Notes: generated from the letters alone by a model not told the origin. Positions 20,501-28,949 are shown, counted from the stretch's first letter. The stretch is DNA of 64,000 nucleotides from JBLIRR01 sp049472395 (GCA_049472395.1 JBLIRR010000026.1:1-64000), one strand, 5' to 3'. Numbers and translations are program-made.

Positions 20501-23500
20501 ATTACTCGTTGGATCCAGCTCAAACTCAACCTCAAAGCCATCAGGAAGACCATCACTATCTGTGTCAGGAATTTTTGGGTCTGTACCATTATCATACTCA
20601 TCGATGTTAGTAAGGTTGTCTTCATCATAATCTGCATGAGCATCAGGCATATATATGTTAAGCCCATTTTCTTCTTCCCATTCTTTGGGAATACCGTCAG
20701 GGGAGATGACAAGAGTACCAAGGCTGCATGTGGAATAGCTATTCGTATCATCGCTGATCGTGGCATAAATATAATATTCACCACCCTCCGGTAATCCGGA
20801 GGTATCCCACACATACGCATTTGGTCCATCCTCTCCAATGCCCTCCGGGGGACTAATCTCTCCACTCCATCCATGTGAAACATCCATGTTCGTATCGTAA
20901 TAGAGATGGATAGTGGCGTTATCATCAAGGTCTCCATCCTTCCAGGTGATCATATAATTATCATCAGCCTTTTCATAGAGGGCGGCTGGGCTTGTTATTT
21001 CTATATAAGGAATAGTAGACTCAGGGCTTTCATTGAGCAGCTCAAGCGCAAATCCGCCCATCGATCCGGCGACAATCTCGTATCTATGTGTCTCTCCATT
21101 CATTATATATTGTGTAAGAGGACCAATGGAAATAGTGTTGTACCCCTCCTGTCCGCAAATAATTAGTGTGTAATATCCATTACTTGTCCCTTCTATGTCA
21201 ATAAAATAGGACCCTGCAAGTAAATTGAAATCGTCATCCTCAGAAGAAACATGATGGCTGCCCTCTATTCCTGTGCCATTCGGACCGATAACGGAAAGAA
21301 GAGCCGAAGAAGAGCCCGAAGGAATGCTACAGAGATCTCCTGAAAAATCTGTTTCATCAGTTACTAGTATATCAAGCATAGCAGTGGGGGAGATCGTGTG
21401 GGTGCCCAGGGCACACAGTGCATAGGCGGTAGTCAGTGCTTTGTGAGGTTCCCAATAAAAAGGGGAGTGATTAATCCATGAGCCATCCCATTCCTGTCGT
21501 GCTATAAGATCATTAGAGAGAGAGGTAAACCATGCAGGATGTATATCTTCGGCGGCATGACCCACCATGCCCAGCGCTTGGGCTGCCAAGCAATAGGTAT
21601 AATACGCATACCCATCGAGATCTTCTTCAACATACCACTCAATGAGTGGTCCGTAAGGTTTCCAATTTAGAGCATCGGTTATGCGAGCATCCGATATTTC
21701 AATACCAGTGGTAAGATACCCTATTATACCGGCATAGGTGCATGAATCAAGCGACTCGGGGGAGGAGTCATGATATGTGAGACTGGGATTATCTATAAAT
21801 CCGCCATCGTTGTATGATTCATTATCACGATTGTGCGCCCAGAACAGGTCATTTGTTGAGGGCCGATTCTGGCACCTCTGCAGAAATATCAATCCCTTGG
21901 CAAGGCCATCATCTATTTCCGCCCTCGTTACTGTTCCCCCCTCAACAACGTTTTTTGCCCTTTGTAGGGCAGATAATATAACCTGAGTATTGGAAAGATC
22001 TGCCCGGACATATGCCCCGCTTATATCCGGTTCCCCAAATCCCCAGCCTCCATATGCCGGATTAGTCGAATCAAAATTGTAAATATTTACTTCTGTATTT
22101 TGAATATCGAGGAGATAACGTATGGCATTGGTTATTGCATCCCCATATTTCTTGGGCTCATTGTACTTGTCTGCCGCTTCCAGGACTATAACACCTAAGG
22201 CGGTGGCACTGTTATATGACCCATGGCCGTCAGTCGTAAATGCGCCATTGTTATTTGGGTCGAGGATTGAACCGATGGCAGATTCAATAAAATCAGGATC
22301 GCTTTCACCATAGCCATTGTGCAACAAGGCAAGGATAGCGAGCTCTGTTACCATAAGTTTATTAATATCATAGCCCCAGTCGACATATTCATTCCAGTTA
22401 TCACGGAGCCATTGAATTCCTTTATCAAGAGCAGATTCAAAGGTAATTTCATAGTCAATATCAATGGGTATGCCAGATAGGCCCTCAGCTGTAATGTGAT
22501 AAGGACCGCAATTGCCAAGATAGTCGCCCACGCTTCTCATCCCGTTACCATCAGCATCCCAATGAGCAAAAAGATAGACATTGCTTCCAATGGGAAGATC
22601 CGGCAGTGTATAGGTCCTGTCAGGATTGGCTAAAGCTGCACCAAGAACAGTGGCGCTATCAGGATTGGGACCATCGTATGCCCATAAGAAAACATTGCCT
22701 GAGGGTGAGGGGGAAGAACTGTAGTCCAGGGTGCCTGAGGCAGAGGCGACATCAAGCTTGATTTTTGTATGGTTATAATCGCTCACCTCATATTTATAAG
22801 TATTAGGTTCGGCAATCATATGTGTCCATACTTCGACGTATTTTCCTGCAAAAGTACCCATATCTACCTTGAGCACTTTCCATTCAATTGAATTGTTATC
22901 CCCCTTGGTATCTCTCGCCGCATTGCCTGAAAAGCTAAGACGTGGACCCGACGGCATATACGGGTCCCAGGGTGTTTCCAAAACCCATACATTTAAAGTC
23001 ACCGGATCAACGCCACAAAAATAATCGCCAGGCGGGCTTTCATCGGTGCTACTGCATGCCTTAAAATAATAAGAAGGACTGGCCCTACCAGTTTTGAAAT
23101 CCATGCCATCAGTTTCGATGCCCATACCATCATAAAAGGTCATCCTGAAGTAATAATTATTAGAATCCTGAGCCAGATATACACTGTGAAGGTCCATGCC
23201 GGTAAAGTCTGCCTCTTCGTCTTCGTCACCCTGAATATCAGTAAATACAAGGGTGTCGGAGCTCCAATCACTGAAGTCTCCGTCAATGGTTATGGATATC
23301 ATAGGGATATTGAAGCTCCCTGAGGGCTCCAATTCCATCTCTCGTGTAAGGTCGGAATTATGTGGCAAATCTGGGAAAATGCCGTTTAAAACAGGGGACG
23401 AATCATCCGTAGGGGGGAAAGTGCCGGGAATGATTCCATTGTACTGATCGAATCCTGGCAGCGCTTCCCTTATATTAAGAGGGTCTTTCCCCGTACCGCC

Positions 23501-24838
23501 AAAAAAATGATTAAAATCGATTCTCTCCATACCACTCTCTGTATAGTGACATAGTCCCTCGAAATTACCGCTTTCATTTAAATTCGTTGTAAAGGTACCA
23601 TTGATACTATTGCCGGCCTGTAAGGTTCCGGTTAAGGTCGCATAGCTCGAATGCCATCCCTCTCCAACCACTATAATAGTAATTGTGGAATCCTTCTCTA
23701 CCCACGAATCAACGTCTCCATAGCAGTCTACAAAATCGCAACCGTTTAATCCGTTAAAGTAGCCTTCAAAAAAATTCCCATTCCGATCCCTTTCTATTTC
23801 CACCTGTATCTGTCTGTTATTGTCATCTGTAAATATCCATGTCTCTTCAGCATACTTAAAAACTGCAGGTCGGTTATCATTGAGAGAATTACGCACTTCA
23901 ACCAATTCTAATAAAAGATTCCGTGCTTCTCGTATATCGCTGTTTGATTCAAAATAAAAAAGGTCATTCTCCTGGGCATCTTTTTCATTCTCGATAAAAT
24001 CAAGTGCCAACTCAAAGGAGGCAATTCCGTCAAGAAGGGCGATTTTCGCATCATCAAGAGATTGAGCGCCCGTTGGAGTTGCGGTTTCGGGTATGAGTTT
24101 CAAGAGATCTTGATACTTACTTAAAAGATCGCGCTCGATAGAGAAATTATCCGCATTTGCAAGGGCTGCTAACTCTCGTATATTAACATCAAGATTATAG
24201 GCCGTGATAATGTGAGTCATTGATTTAAGAGCATTGAGCATTGATTTAAAAAGAAGGATATCACCATAATCTATCTCTATAGGAACATCGTCTATTTCTG
24301 TCTCGCTCAAGGTGATCATAAAAGTATCTGTGATCTTATTAAGGTTATCGAGCGTAGCATTTATTAAGTTTATAAAGGGACCTGAAAAAAAAGTTCGTAT
24401 GTCGCTGCCTCCGGGAGTAGTATGAGGAAGATCAGGCTTTCCGCCCAATGTTGGGAGATCAGTGTATGGGTGGCCATCTTCAATCTCCTCTTCAGAGGTC
24501 CTGGTTATGCCAAAAGATTCAAGCAATTCTTTGCAGGTATCAATGCCCTGTGTATCACCATTTTCTAATCCAAATGCGAGTATGCGGGTAAGGGCAAGGA
24601 AAAAATTCGCATTCGGATCATCAAAATCTTCGGCAACTGCTGCCTCAAATTTTTCATGTGCCGCAAGTATCCCTGAATAGGTGGGGTGTGCATTATTAAA
24701 GAGGAGCGCCCGCCCTTCTTCAACAAGAGGGGACGTGGCAGATAAGGCTTGAACAGTTATAAAGAGGGTGAAGAGGAATATGAACGAAAATACACTTAAA
24801 AGAAAATGTAAGGTCATTGGATGATCTATTTCTTTCAT
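11543..24838 (-). CDS. 4431-residue multidomain surface protein fused to TPR and outer-membrane barrel
   Basis: The start at 24838 has AGGA 8 nt upstream; the in-frame ATG at 24853 does not. A signal peptide is followed by a DOMON/CBM9-like segment (about 515-680), an alpha-toroid of the prenyltransferase/squalene-cyclase type (800-1145), thrombospondin-3-like calcium repeats (1400-1495), a parallel beta-helix (1850-2040), fibronectin III (2100-2200), carboxypeptidase-regulatory-like repeats (2310-2680), two HYR domains (2690-2860), a Gly-rich stretch (2930-3095), PKD (3260-3345), a second beta-helix (3395-3565) and fibronectin III-like repeats (3620-3790). Then comes a membrane segment from W4023 followed by Arg/Lys, a second hydrophobic segment resembling a signal peptide (about 4050-4067), TPRs (4070-4150) and a beta-barrel ending in WKQF. 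It looks like a surface protein fused to a separate secreted TPR-barrel protein. Binding or adhesion is inferred; no enzymatic motif was recognised. Confidence 0.85.
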   Translation of the reverse strand: MKEIDHPMTLHFLLSVFSFIFLFTLFITVQALSATSPLVEEGRALLFNNAHPTYSGILAAHEKFEAAVAEDFDDPNANFFLALTRILAFGLENGDTQGIDTCKELLESFGITRTSEEEIEDGHPYTDLPTLGGKPDLPHTTPGGSDIRTFFSGPFINLINATLDNLNKITDTFMITLSETEIDDVPIEIDYGDILLFKSMLNALKSMTHIITAYNLDVNIRELAALANADNFSIERDLLSKYQDLLKLIPETATPTGAQSLDDAKIALLDGIASFELALDFIENEKDAQENDLFYFESNSDIREARNLLLELVEVRNSLNDNRPAVFKYAEETWIFTDDNNRQIQVEIERDRNGNFFEGYFNGLNGCDFVDCYGDVDSWVEKDSTITIIVVGEGWHSSYATLTGTLQAGNSINGTFTTNLNESGNFEGLCHYTESGMERIDFNHFFGGTGKDPLNIREALPGFDQYNGIIPGTFPPTDDSSPVLNGIFPDLPHNSDLTREMELEPSGSFNIPMISITIDGDFSDWSSDTLVFTDIQGDEDEEADFTGMDLHSVYLAQDSNNYYFRMTFYDGMGIETDGMDFKTGRASPSYYFKACSSTDESPPGDYFCGVDPVTLNVWVLETPWDPYMPSGPRLSFSGNAARDTKGDNNSIEWKVLKVDMGTFAGKYVEVWTHMIAEPNTYKYEVSDYNHTKIKLDVASASGTLDYSSSPSPSGNVFLWAYDGPNPDSATVLGAALANPDRTYTLPDLPIGSNVYLFAHWDADGNGMRSVGDYLGNCGPYHITAEGLSGIPIDIDYEITFESALDKGIQWLRDNWNEYVDWGYDINKLMVTELAILALLHNGYGESDPDFIESAIGSILDPNNNGAFTTDGHGSYNSATALGVIVLEAADKYNEPKKYGDAITNAIRYLLDIQNTEVNIYNFDSTNPAYGGWGFGEPDISGAYVRADLSNTQVILSALQRAKNVVEGGTVTRAEIDDGLAKGLIFLQRCQNRPSTNDLFWAHNRDNESYNDGGFIDNPSLTYHDSSPESLDSCTYAGIIGYLTTGIEISDARITDALNWKPYGPLIEWYVEEDLDGYAYYTYCLAAQALGMVGHAAEDIHPAWFTSLSNDLIARQEWDGSWINHSPFYWEPHKALTTAYALCALGTHTISPTAMLDILVTDETDFSGDLCSIPSGSSSALLSVIGPNGTGIEGSHHVSSEDDDFNLLAGSYFIDIEGTSNGYYTLIICGQEGYNTISIGPLTQYIMNGETHRYEIVAGSMGGFALELLNESPESTIPYIEITSPAALYEKADDNYMITWKDGDLDDNATIHLYYDTNMDVSHGWSGEISPPEGIGEDGPNAYVWDTSGLPEGGEYYIYATISDDTNSYSTCSLGTLVISPDGIPKEWEEENGLNIYMPDAHADYDEDNLTNIDEYDNGTDPKIPDTDSDGLPDGFEVEFELDPTSNSEDFEADGDPDGDGLTNIEEYDNSTDPKDFDSDDDGIPDGWDSVWGGFDVNGSIQLIDSGWTDVDSWLDLRIYQPGDIVNIQVIDYDMNTDPNLAETFEVMITSDTEDTGATSSATLPEPGPSNMGNGSIGNVITSYTTLSEDWVVTCMYTDDFNGNAYFQVSSTVGGYHSGAMAGVRYTSNNGEVVFTIAKGDIDFAYGDTFTFTTIEGTPSLETVTVTEIETNSGIYRGSIVFDDAHTPAIGDGDLDITSGDTITVIYDNAVDNFGIRRILVETAFYSAMVIKENITVDTVWTSANSPYLIIGDVTVHKGVTLTIEPGTRIEFQAQGDDQRNEYYNDYLYQYDYYVENDEYFYYEYGGRLIVYGELIAQGTPSNKILFTSIERSPAPGDWQGIVFEGGEGIIEYCHIEYGYSGINLYDSSPYIGSSIISNNYDCGIYCDNSHPIMEKNSILNNYYSGIFCDNSSPTINNNTISHNKYRGIYCYDSSPTINNNIVSYNGDTGILCVFNSSPLICHNSIYYNEDSGIYCNYSSPTINNNAISNNEVMGIFCESDSSPAISHNTISYNKNEGIYCEHDSSPTIHYNNIYDNSYYDIKNFSYNEIDAKNNWWGDLATEQMDLYGYFYDISSIYDSFDDDSGIGLVNYSDWLGEEMLLAPAAFLSSPGNGVISLSWTSVMAATGYTIHYGTSPETYSDSIDIDAGDIIAYSLDGLTNNTQYYIAVTAYATDENETVTVSDYSAQIEAVPTLSGGVLGLISFDKEYYNPGKDTAVITIDDMDLNTDQNSIQNVDIHIISSSDPVGITMTLAETYDNSGIFTTAAYEKDLGFSLENSDDKNELIYVSKGDEVIALYHDLAPSLKRTESAYIKVQGGSVTGIIQNEEGNPIADVSIFLENDCRGLYEETYSTQDGYFTFTDIPEGIIRIAAMPGVHTPYSNNYYAWSEEIFFLSQGEEKKDIIITLKEGALISGHVMDEASNGYSYIDVEAAGENTKGLEFKTDSNGYYEMRLAAGIYGLEIWTDTGGCTALPQKIAIAHPADDQTVNFTAYDHTTGCHIEGILTNEGYAQHYGSEFDIWAVEAGTEITLDTIDTVVGVSEAVFEDSNSYRILVPPNTSYDIYFDSYIEGCDNETSTIRGKISSVSVGEPGDHIQIQDFSYDSEGSTIQGNVTSGGEPILLATIMLFDNNGNFKGLAQSNQHGEYSFFNVPAGSYNIVASAFGYLREEAGEVILTYPSEAVNIDFTLIPDTLPPALTVPPDIFIEAEAICMDVNIGMAEAVDIFHVTLSNNAPGCFSVGATDVTWTATDVNGNSTTDIQRVTIMDTTPPILTVPYDLTVSQELPDGTLASNAQIKAFLEGASASDIGDPSVTITVQPLLEVFPIGETAVTFTATDNSGNQVSDSAILIVESSVLTLTITADSSLLEDDLMYDHHNLVIDGCTLTIQGDHSFSSLTLINGGKITHVPQELQGISLTVEDSIKIDQGSAIVADGLGLSGGRGPNNEDSLYGQSINPDDLTLTQPGSAPQNGGSYGGMGGKGDPSASTNAAYGDLSQPLLPGSGGGGEQGGAGGGIIHIYAFTIELDGSISANGNPGGEMSGAGSGGSILIQAYYLSGTGVIEANGGSNESNTPSGCGGGGRIALYVPNLSLSDTHYRAFGGEHTGGSSEEAVNFNGSAGTIYLHNSILLQPEQTLLRERTRYREGEASSGILIIDNNMVLSSETTPIFISPDQSGLISLRQIIIKDGGSLDIQEGVSIEVTEQISVKGKASLLTQPGSSVQSPAIIVTETSQLSFPDGCTVKTDKLFISEESFMSPESMQNIEIDPLLADFTLEPPSGELPLGVTFVDHSTGYIQDYVWDFGDGESSSLPNPIHMYTKMGTFDVTLTIKGAGDSALKILKSAVEITSPESPSITWPIDEASEEMEIREDVVIFSDEILYIKPGTVVRSHDNVSITIEGALYAIGDAANPILFTASQESWDGMIITSSDTSIQHCQFEKVKGEGYASLTVREASPFIAYTTFRHNAIGLMIQNGGGEYVRNTLIENTQSAFIIDNPMPSGSLRITQNLIAKNPIGISTRAIPSDIIISENNFQAQTLYHFENKSSTDLIIPNNWWGKDLSTDSVNSADEPEVSTRSIDDLIYDQLDDPDCGLIDYGDFLHTPSATAPLPYVCGLQFHITENSDVTLSWDTHPATDIQGYRIYTHNEEAPEDFQFITQLEGGSTVNLDNFTLDSLYGVTAYDIEGHESPLALSPPSPTGLSVIIATDVDEENVKIFWNPLDKNKLLIGYWLYYGTREDLVGSRLDPDTATKVWVDTGSEYFLTLVPDITWYFSVTAYDLLRNQSMYAQDVKGTPSQGLTTSQKTLTGGTAVYHYRMLSVPLQTEIDPLEQLKQQMGAYDPYSWRLFRYNTGQEVNRYVELPQLSELYPGEAVWIIIKADRTIQFSGSSVSTEDNYSITIKSGWNQIGSPFNFPVNWEDIYQLNSDKVENRLYQYTGQESSPYSEAHQLVPTEGYWIKCIRPEQTELLIPPISQKLLLSRMKSSAERANIKPDDFPPLPPLALSQLKSWEDIPRECFLTICSDKDTEWALVSLLPLFLIVLIVLPFLFRSSSFRKWFFLWVVVLLYPFLLVAREAPSILQEGMEAYKEQRYEEALSLFERQISENPDNTTAHFYMGLIYYQQNNIDKAEEEFLTVINLASSPKLSKIAQKYYDRISIMKKKIFISFSASLRYDDNVILAPDSDIHTLESIEDEPADEGDWKNTFLLITKVRPWKKAHNAIDVEYDFYQSVYHKLNNYNIHADIGSVSFKHSEESVSTEAAIAYFRSLVDRRSYLNIWKPHLLFTVKQSKNVEGRCMFTYQWKTFPHLENRDGEKTLAGIEETFFFKNRSQQLHIGYTYGKETCDTNYLSYREHDILLQYDHPTLYQLILSLKGNYTSKDFSGYRYDEKNTFHVSLGKKFDKTFDVRIQYTRIFNDSTEQDKQYHRNIYTISIWKQF

Positions 24839-25221
24839 CTTATATTTCCTCATATGGATTTTTGTTTTATGGTTGATGGTTAAAGAAGCGAATACCTATT
24901 GAAAATTGAGTCATGAATAAGATAAGTATTGTGGAGAAAGAATATTCTAGGATTTTAGCAGCATGGATAGCAATAGCCCCCATAGGTCTTCTCCCTTGAG
25001 AACAAAAATTCAATTATCAAAGTGCATTATCTATTATACACTTAAAACATAATTAATATATATATATTTATCATAAATAGTATAACACCTGAAACCTAAA
25101 AAAAACAATGCTCTTTTCAATTTTTTCATTTACCCGCACAATCAATTTTGTCCGTAAAGCAGATGACCGTCATCTGTAGTGTAATGAACTCGATTGTGGA
25201 TTGGTGATTCGATGAGATGAT
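24839..25221. other. Intergenic region upstream of giant-protein operon
   Basis: About 380 bp of very AT-rich DNA, presumably carrying the minus-strand promoter. Read on the minus strand, a TATAAT hexamer occurs near 25045, but no convincing -35 partner was found. A perfect palindrome lies at 25160-25176. No gene was seen. Confidence 0.45.
25160..25176. promoter_or_regulatory. 17-bp perfect palindrome
   Basis: CAGATGAC C GTCATCTG has 8-bp arms and a single central base. The central spacing is too tight for a terminator hairpin, so a protein-binding operator is more likely. It lies between the LptC-like gene and the giant-protein operon. Confidence 0.35.
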
Positions 25222-25986
25222 TTAAGGATTTTTACAATGTATGGCAACAATTCTATTTAAAAAGAGATCTATCTCAAGATAATCTCCATGCAGTTCTTCA
25301 TTCACTGTTTTTAAGAAAAAGGGACTATTCGTTTGATATATATTTTGTTTTGGATCGAAATGTAACTCCTTGGCAGTTAATATATTAGGCCCGGCTTTCA
25401 CCCGGACCTTTTTTTTAAAAGTAATCGTTCCTTTCGTGAGATTAATTTTTGAATATCCGCTATGAATGGTTGAAGTAACTCCTTTCGTATCATGAGCCCT
25501 TATGATAATAGGGGATATCTCCAGGCTCGTTATTCGTTTTTTTATAATGGAATGGAAGATAGCAGGAGAAAACAGGTTCTCAAAATCAATCTTATTAACA
25601 TCATGCACTGTTTCCGAATGAGAATATGAATTGGTGTTTAAGGATGAATCATCAATAGCATATACATTGATTTCGGCATTATTGAGTTTAGCAGCATTAA
25701 GCAATCCGAATCGAAAAAATCCAATTTTTTTCTTATCCACTATAAAAGAATCCGCCTGAATAGTTAAAATTTTTTTGCCATTTTTATACTCCTCGAAAGA
25801 AAAGCCTTTAATAGCAAATCGTGGATTAGTTTTAGAAAATTCTCTTTCAATGAAAGCACTTTGTTTTTCTGCTGTTTTATTATGAGATCGATATGAAATA
25901 AATATAAGTGAAGCTACTAATAAGAAAAAAGCGCTTCCTATCACCCATTTGCGATACCTTACTTTCAGAAAATGAGCGAATATCAT
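25222..25986 (-). CDS. LptC-like periplasmic LPS-transport protein
   Basis: The protein has 254 residues: one N-terminal membrane anchor (about 14-32), then a periplasmic beta-jellyroll-like region. The pattern F.I.GFSFEEYKNGKKILTI near residue 55 and TAKELHFDPKQNIYQT followed by ELHGDYLEIDL near the C-terminus is the layout of LptC/OstA-like proteins. LptC bridges the inner-membrane ABC transporter LptBFG to LptA during lipopolysaccharide export. It is somewhat longer than typical LptC (about 190 residues), and none of lptA, lptB or lptF is adjacent, so it could be a divergent paralogue. The ribosome binding site is weak. Confidence 0.6.
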   Translation of the reverse strand: MIFAHFLKVRYRKWVIGSAFFLLVASLIFISYRSHNKTAEKQSAFIEREFSKTNPRFAIKGFSFEEYKNGKKILTIQADSFIVDKKKIGFFRFGLLNAAKLNNAEINVYAIDDSSLNTNSYSHSETVHDVNKIDFENLFSPAIFHSIIKKRITSLEISPIIIRAHDTKGVTSTIHSGYSKINLTKGTITFKKKVRVKAGPNILTAKELHFDPKQNIYQTNSPFFLKTVNEELHGDYLEIDLFLNRIVAIHCKNP

Positions 25987-26151
25987 GAATTATTATTCTT
26001 TTAAAATTAATCGTCTATTTTGGAAAATGGTTTTGAGCAGAATTTGAGAGTGAATATAATAAGTATAATACCTGGAAAAAGGCTTTCTATTATAAATTGT
26101 TGCCTCATAGTATGTTGCTTCATAGTAATGGTCCCCACAAGTATTAATATT

Positions 26152-26229
26152 AAAAATAGGCATTGTAGCATTGCCGCTTGAAGTGATATGATAGAAACCT
26201 CTTGGATATCCAATTCTAAGCGGTATGGC
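26152..26229 (-). pseudogene. Relic of RAYT / Y1-type (IS200-like) transposase, N-terminus only
   Basis: Translating the minus strand from 26229 gives AIPLRIGYPRGFYHITSSGN followed by ATMPIF. This matches the highly conserved start of REP-associated tyrosine transposases (ARPLRIEYPGA.YHVTSRGN...IF). The expected ATG has become TTG, and the similarity stops after about 26 codons, where normal members continue for another 150-250 residues. It is a decayed fragment. The surrounding reading frame to 26292 is not a credible gene. Confidence 0.7.
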
Positions 26230-26292
26230 CAAAAATAAAATTATATAGCAAAAAATCTTATAATAAAAGACCGAGCCCTGTTGCTCCAACAA

Positions 26293-26628
26293 TTCTGTCC
26301 TTCCCGAAAATTCATTTTGCGAAAAATCGGTGGAGTAAAATTTCAGAAATTCGATTTCCAGGAATCTTCAGAAGATTAAAGGATCATTATTCAAGCTACA
26401 ACAGTAGCTGTAATTTGATAAAGACACAAAAAGAACAGTATTTCTGATAGTTGGAACCACAAAGAAATCTATGGAAACAAGGTCCTTCGCATGATCAGAG
26501 ATAAGGTATTTTATTGTATACTCTCACTTGATATTTTTATTTGCTTTTTTCTAAAGCTTCGGGGTACAATTAGTGTATCTTGGGAGGATATAATAGCAAA
26601 AATTCATCAGTTATAGCAACAATATCCG
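26293..26628. other. Intergenic region before second cyclase
   Basis: AT-rich and without a gene. It contains a small hairpin, AGCTAC/GTAGCT (26394-26409), and a GGGAGG (26582-26587) that lies about 40 nt before the cyclase ATG, too far to act as its ribosome binding site. No promoter stands out. Confidence 0.4.
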
Positions 26629-28887
26629 ATGAATAGCCTATTGAAAGCATTACTACTTGGACTATTCACCGCTCTGGTGAGTTTTATAATATTTGCATTA
26701 TTCTTCGGACTTCATCTGGAAGAAAATTTCGGTCTGGGTTTGTTATTTAAATTAAGAGGGAGGCGAGAAGTGCCCTCAGAAGTCATTATCATCAATATAG
26801 ACAGGGCCTCTTCTTATAAATTAAATCTTCCTGATCGTCTCCATGAATGGCCCCGTTCACTTCATGCACACCTCATAGAAAATTTAGCACAGGAGGGTGC
26901 TGCGGTAATTACCTTTGATATCATTTTTGACGAAGAACGGGATCGTGATGAGGATCGTTTATTAGCCCAATCAACCCGGAAAGCACGAAATGTTGTATTT
27001 TGTGAGTATCTTGAGAAAAAGACTATCCCCTATTGCGGACCGGACGGATCACACTTAGGAAACCTGAATATTGAGGAAATAGTCAGACCAATTCCTCTTC
27101 TTACAGAAAGTGCTGCCGGATTAGCGCCCTTCCCTCTTCCGAAAATACCTGTTCGCGTAAACCAGTACTGGCCCTTTAAAACATCGGCAGGTGATGCTCC
27201 GACCTTGCCAAGTGTGGCATTTCAGGTCTTTTCACTAAAAGCGTATGAAGAATTCGCTCAGTTATTGAATACATGCACGTCGGTTCATATCGACAATCTT
27301 CCTCAAACGTGTGATGATATAATGAATGCCGGCAGAGTCGAGAAACTCGTGCATACTCTCAGAGGCATTTTTCAAAAGGAGCCGGAAATAGCAGAAACAC
27401 TGGCGAGAGAGTTAAACACCTCACAGACATTATCAGGTGATCTACAAACACGACAGATCCTTGCATCACTTATCAAAATGTACCAAAGCTCGGAGAGTCA
27501 ATACCTCAACTTTTATGGCCCTCCCGGTACTATTCCCACGGTTCCCTATTATGAGGTACTTCAATCCCGTCACGATAGAAAGGAAAGCATAAAGGATATT
27601 GATTTTACGGGTAAGGCGGTATTTATCGGAAATGCTGAAGTTCTGTCGCATGAACAAAAAGATGGCTTTTACACAGTTTTCTCACAATCAAATGGTTTAC
27701 ACTTAAGTGGAGTTGAGATTGCGGCAACAGCATTTGCAAATATTCTTGAAGGCCTCCCTATTAAGCCACTCAACTTTCCTGCATTTCCCCTGCTTATTCT
27801 AGCGTATGGAATATCTCTCGGCATGATATCCTTTCTCTTCCCTCCTATTATTTCTGCCGTGAGTATTATTGGTATGAACACCCTTTATTTGTTTTTCGCT
27901 CTCTATCAATTTAAAACCAATGCAACCTGGTATCCCCTTATAGTGCCCCTGATGCTTCAGACACCTATCGCATTCATTGGGGCTGTTATATGGAAATATG
28001 TTGGCACAAAAAAAGAACAACAGACAATCATGAAGGCTTTCAGCTACTATCTGCCAAAAGATAATATTCATGCTTTAATAAAAAATGTGGGCATGAGCAA
28101 AAGGAGCGAGCACATCGTATATAGCACATGTTTATATACTGATATTGCACAGTTTACTCGTTATTCGGAAACAATTGACCCAACACAGCTTAAAAATTCC
28201 ATCAACCAATACTTTGAAGTTGTCTTTGAGCCCATAAAGAAATATGGGGGTATTGTATCAAATGTAGTTGCGGATTCCGTCCTAGCATTATGGGTGACTG
28301 CATATCCGGATGCCAATCAAAGAAAACAGGCTTGTAATGCCGCCCTTGAGGTAGCAGCAGCGGTGAAAAAGATCAGCACAACTTCTCCTGATTTGCATTT
28401 CACCACGCGAATTGGATTAACCTGCGGACATATATTTCTTGGGAATATCGGTGGGATGGATCATTACGAATATCGTCCAATCGGAGATATTGTCAATACG
28501 ACAACGAGGATTGAAGGCCTCAATAAATACTTGGGATCACAGATATTGATCTCCGAGAAAATGATGGAGGAGCTTGACGGTTTCCTCACGAGATTGTTGG
28601 GGAAATTTCTTCTATATGGAAAATCAAAGCCCATTGTCGTGCATGAGTTACTCTGCCGATCGGAAAACGGAAGTAAGCGACAAAGAAGCCTCTGTGAGGA
28701 CTTTAATAAGGCGCTTGATGCCTTTCAAAGACAGTCTTGGGAGGAAGCTTTGGAAAGATTTCACGACCTTATCAAGGAACACGGGGATGACGGCCCCTCA
28801 CGATACTATAATAAATTAGCCGAACGCTATAAAGAGAATGGCCTGGACAATGGGTGGGACGGTATAATTCGTATGGAAAAAAAATGA
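26629..28887 (+). CDS. CHASE2-domain nucleotide cyclase, second copy
   Basis: This 752-residue membrane protein has the same plan as the cyclase at 7948: an N-terminal membrane helix (about 8-28), a periplasmic CHASE2 domain (about 40-380), membrane helices (about 385-465), a class III cyclase domain (about 490-680) and a short TPR-like tail (GDDGPSRYYNKLAERY). Metal ligands D505 (YTDIAQFT) and D549 (VADSVLALW) and catalytic N623 and R627 are present. The substrate-selecting pair differs from the first copy: the Lys position is N545 and the Asp position is E614. An active cyclase is likely, but substrate choice is less certain. It is followed, after a 220-nt gap with its own promoter, by a FecR-TPR-barrel gene in the same direction. 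Confidence 0.88.
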   Translation: MNSLLKALLLGLFTALVSFIIFALFFGLHLEENFGLGLLFKLRGRREVPSEVIIINIDRASSYKLNLPDRLHEWPRSLHAHLIENLAQEGAAVITFDIIFDEERDRDEDRLLAQSTRKARNVVFCEYLEKKTIPYCGPDGSHLGNLNIEEIVRPIPLLTESAAGLAPFPLPKIPVRVNQYWPFKTSAGDAPTLPSVAFQVFSLKAYEEFAQLLNTCTSVHIDNLPQTCDDIMNAGRVEKLVHTLRGIFQKEPEIAETLARELNTSQTLSGDLQTRQILASLIKMYQSSESQYLNFYGPPGTIPTVPYYEVLQSRHDRKESIKDIDFTGKAVFIGNAEVLSHEQKDGFYTVFSQSNGLHLSGVEIAATAFANILEGLPIKPLNFPAFPLLILAYGISLGMISFLFPPIISAVSIIGMNTLYLFFALYQFKTNATWYPLIVPLMLQTPIAFIGAVIWKYVGTKKEQQTIMKAFSYYLPKDNIHALIKNVGMSKRSEHIVYSTCLYTDIAQFTRYSETIDPTQLKNSINQYFEVVFEPIKKYGGIVSNVVADSVLALWVTAYPDANQRKQACNAALEVAAAVKKISTTSPDLHFTTRIGLTCGHIFLGNIGGMDHYEYRPIGDIVNTTTRIEGLNKYLGSQILISEKMMEELDGFLTRLLGKFLLYGKSKPIVVHELLCRSENGSKRQRSLCEDFNKALDAFQRQSWEEALERFHDLIKEHGDDGPSRYYNKLAERYKENGLDNGWDGIIRMEKK

Positions 28888-28949
28888 AAGATTAGTAATC
28901 CAATTTCTACTTTTTATCAAAGTTATTGGTTCATTATTCTTTTTTTATC

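Noticed and set aside
26007..26213. 68-codon minus-strand frame before the LptC-like gene
   Set aside because: It overlaps the transposase relic in another frame, and the relic's clear motif shows which frame was once coding.
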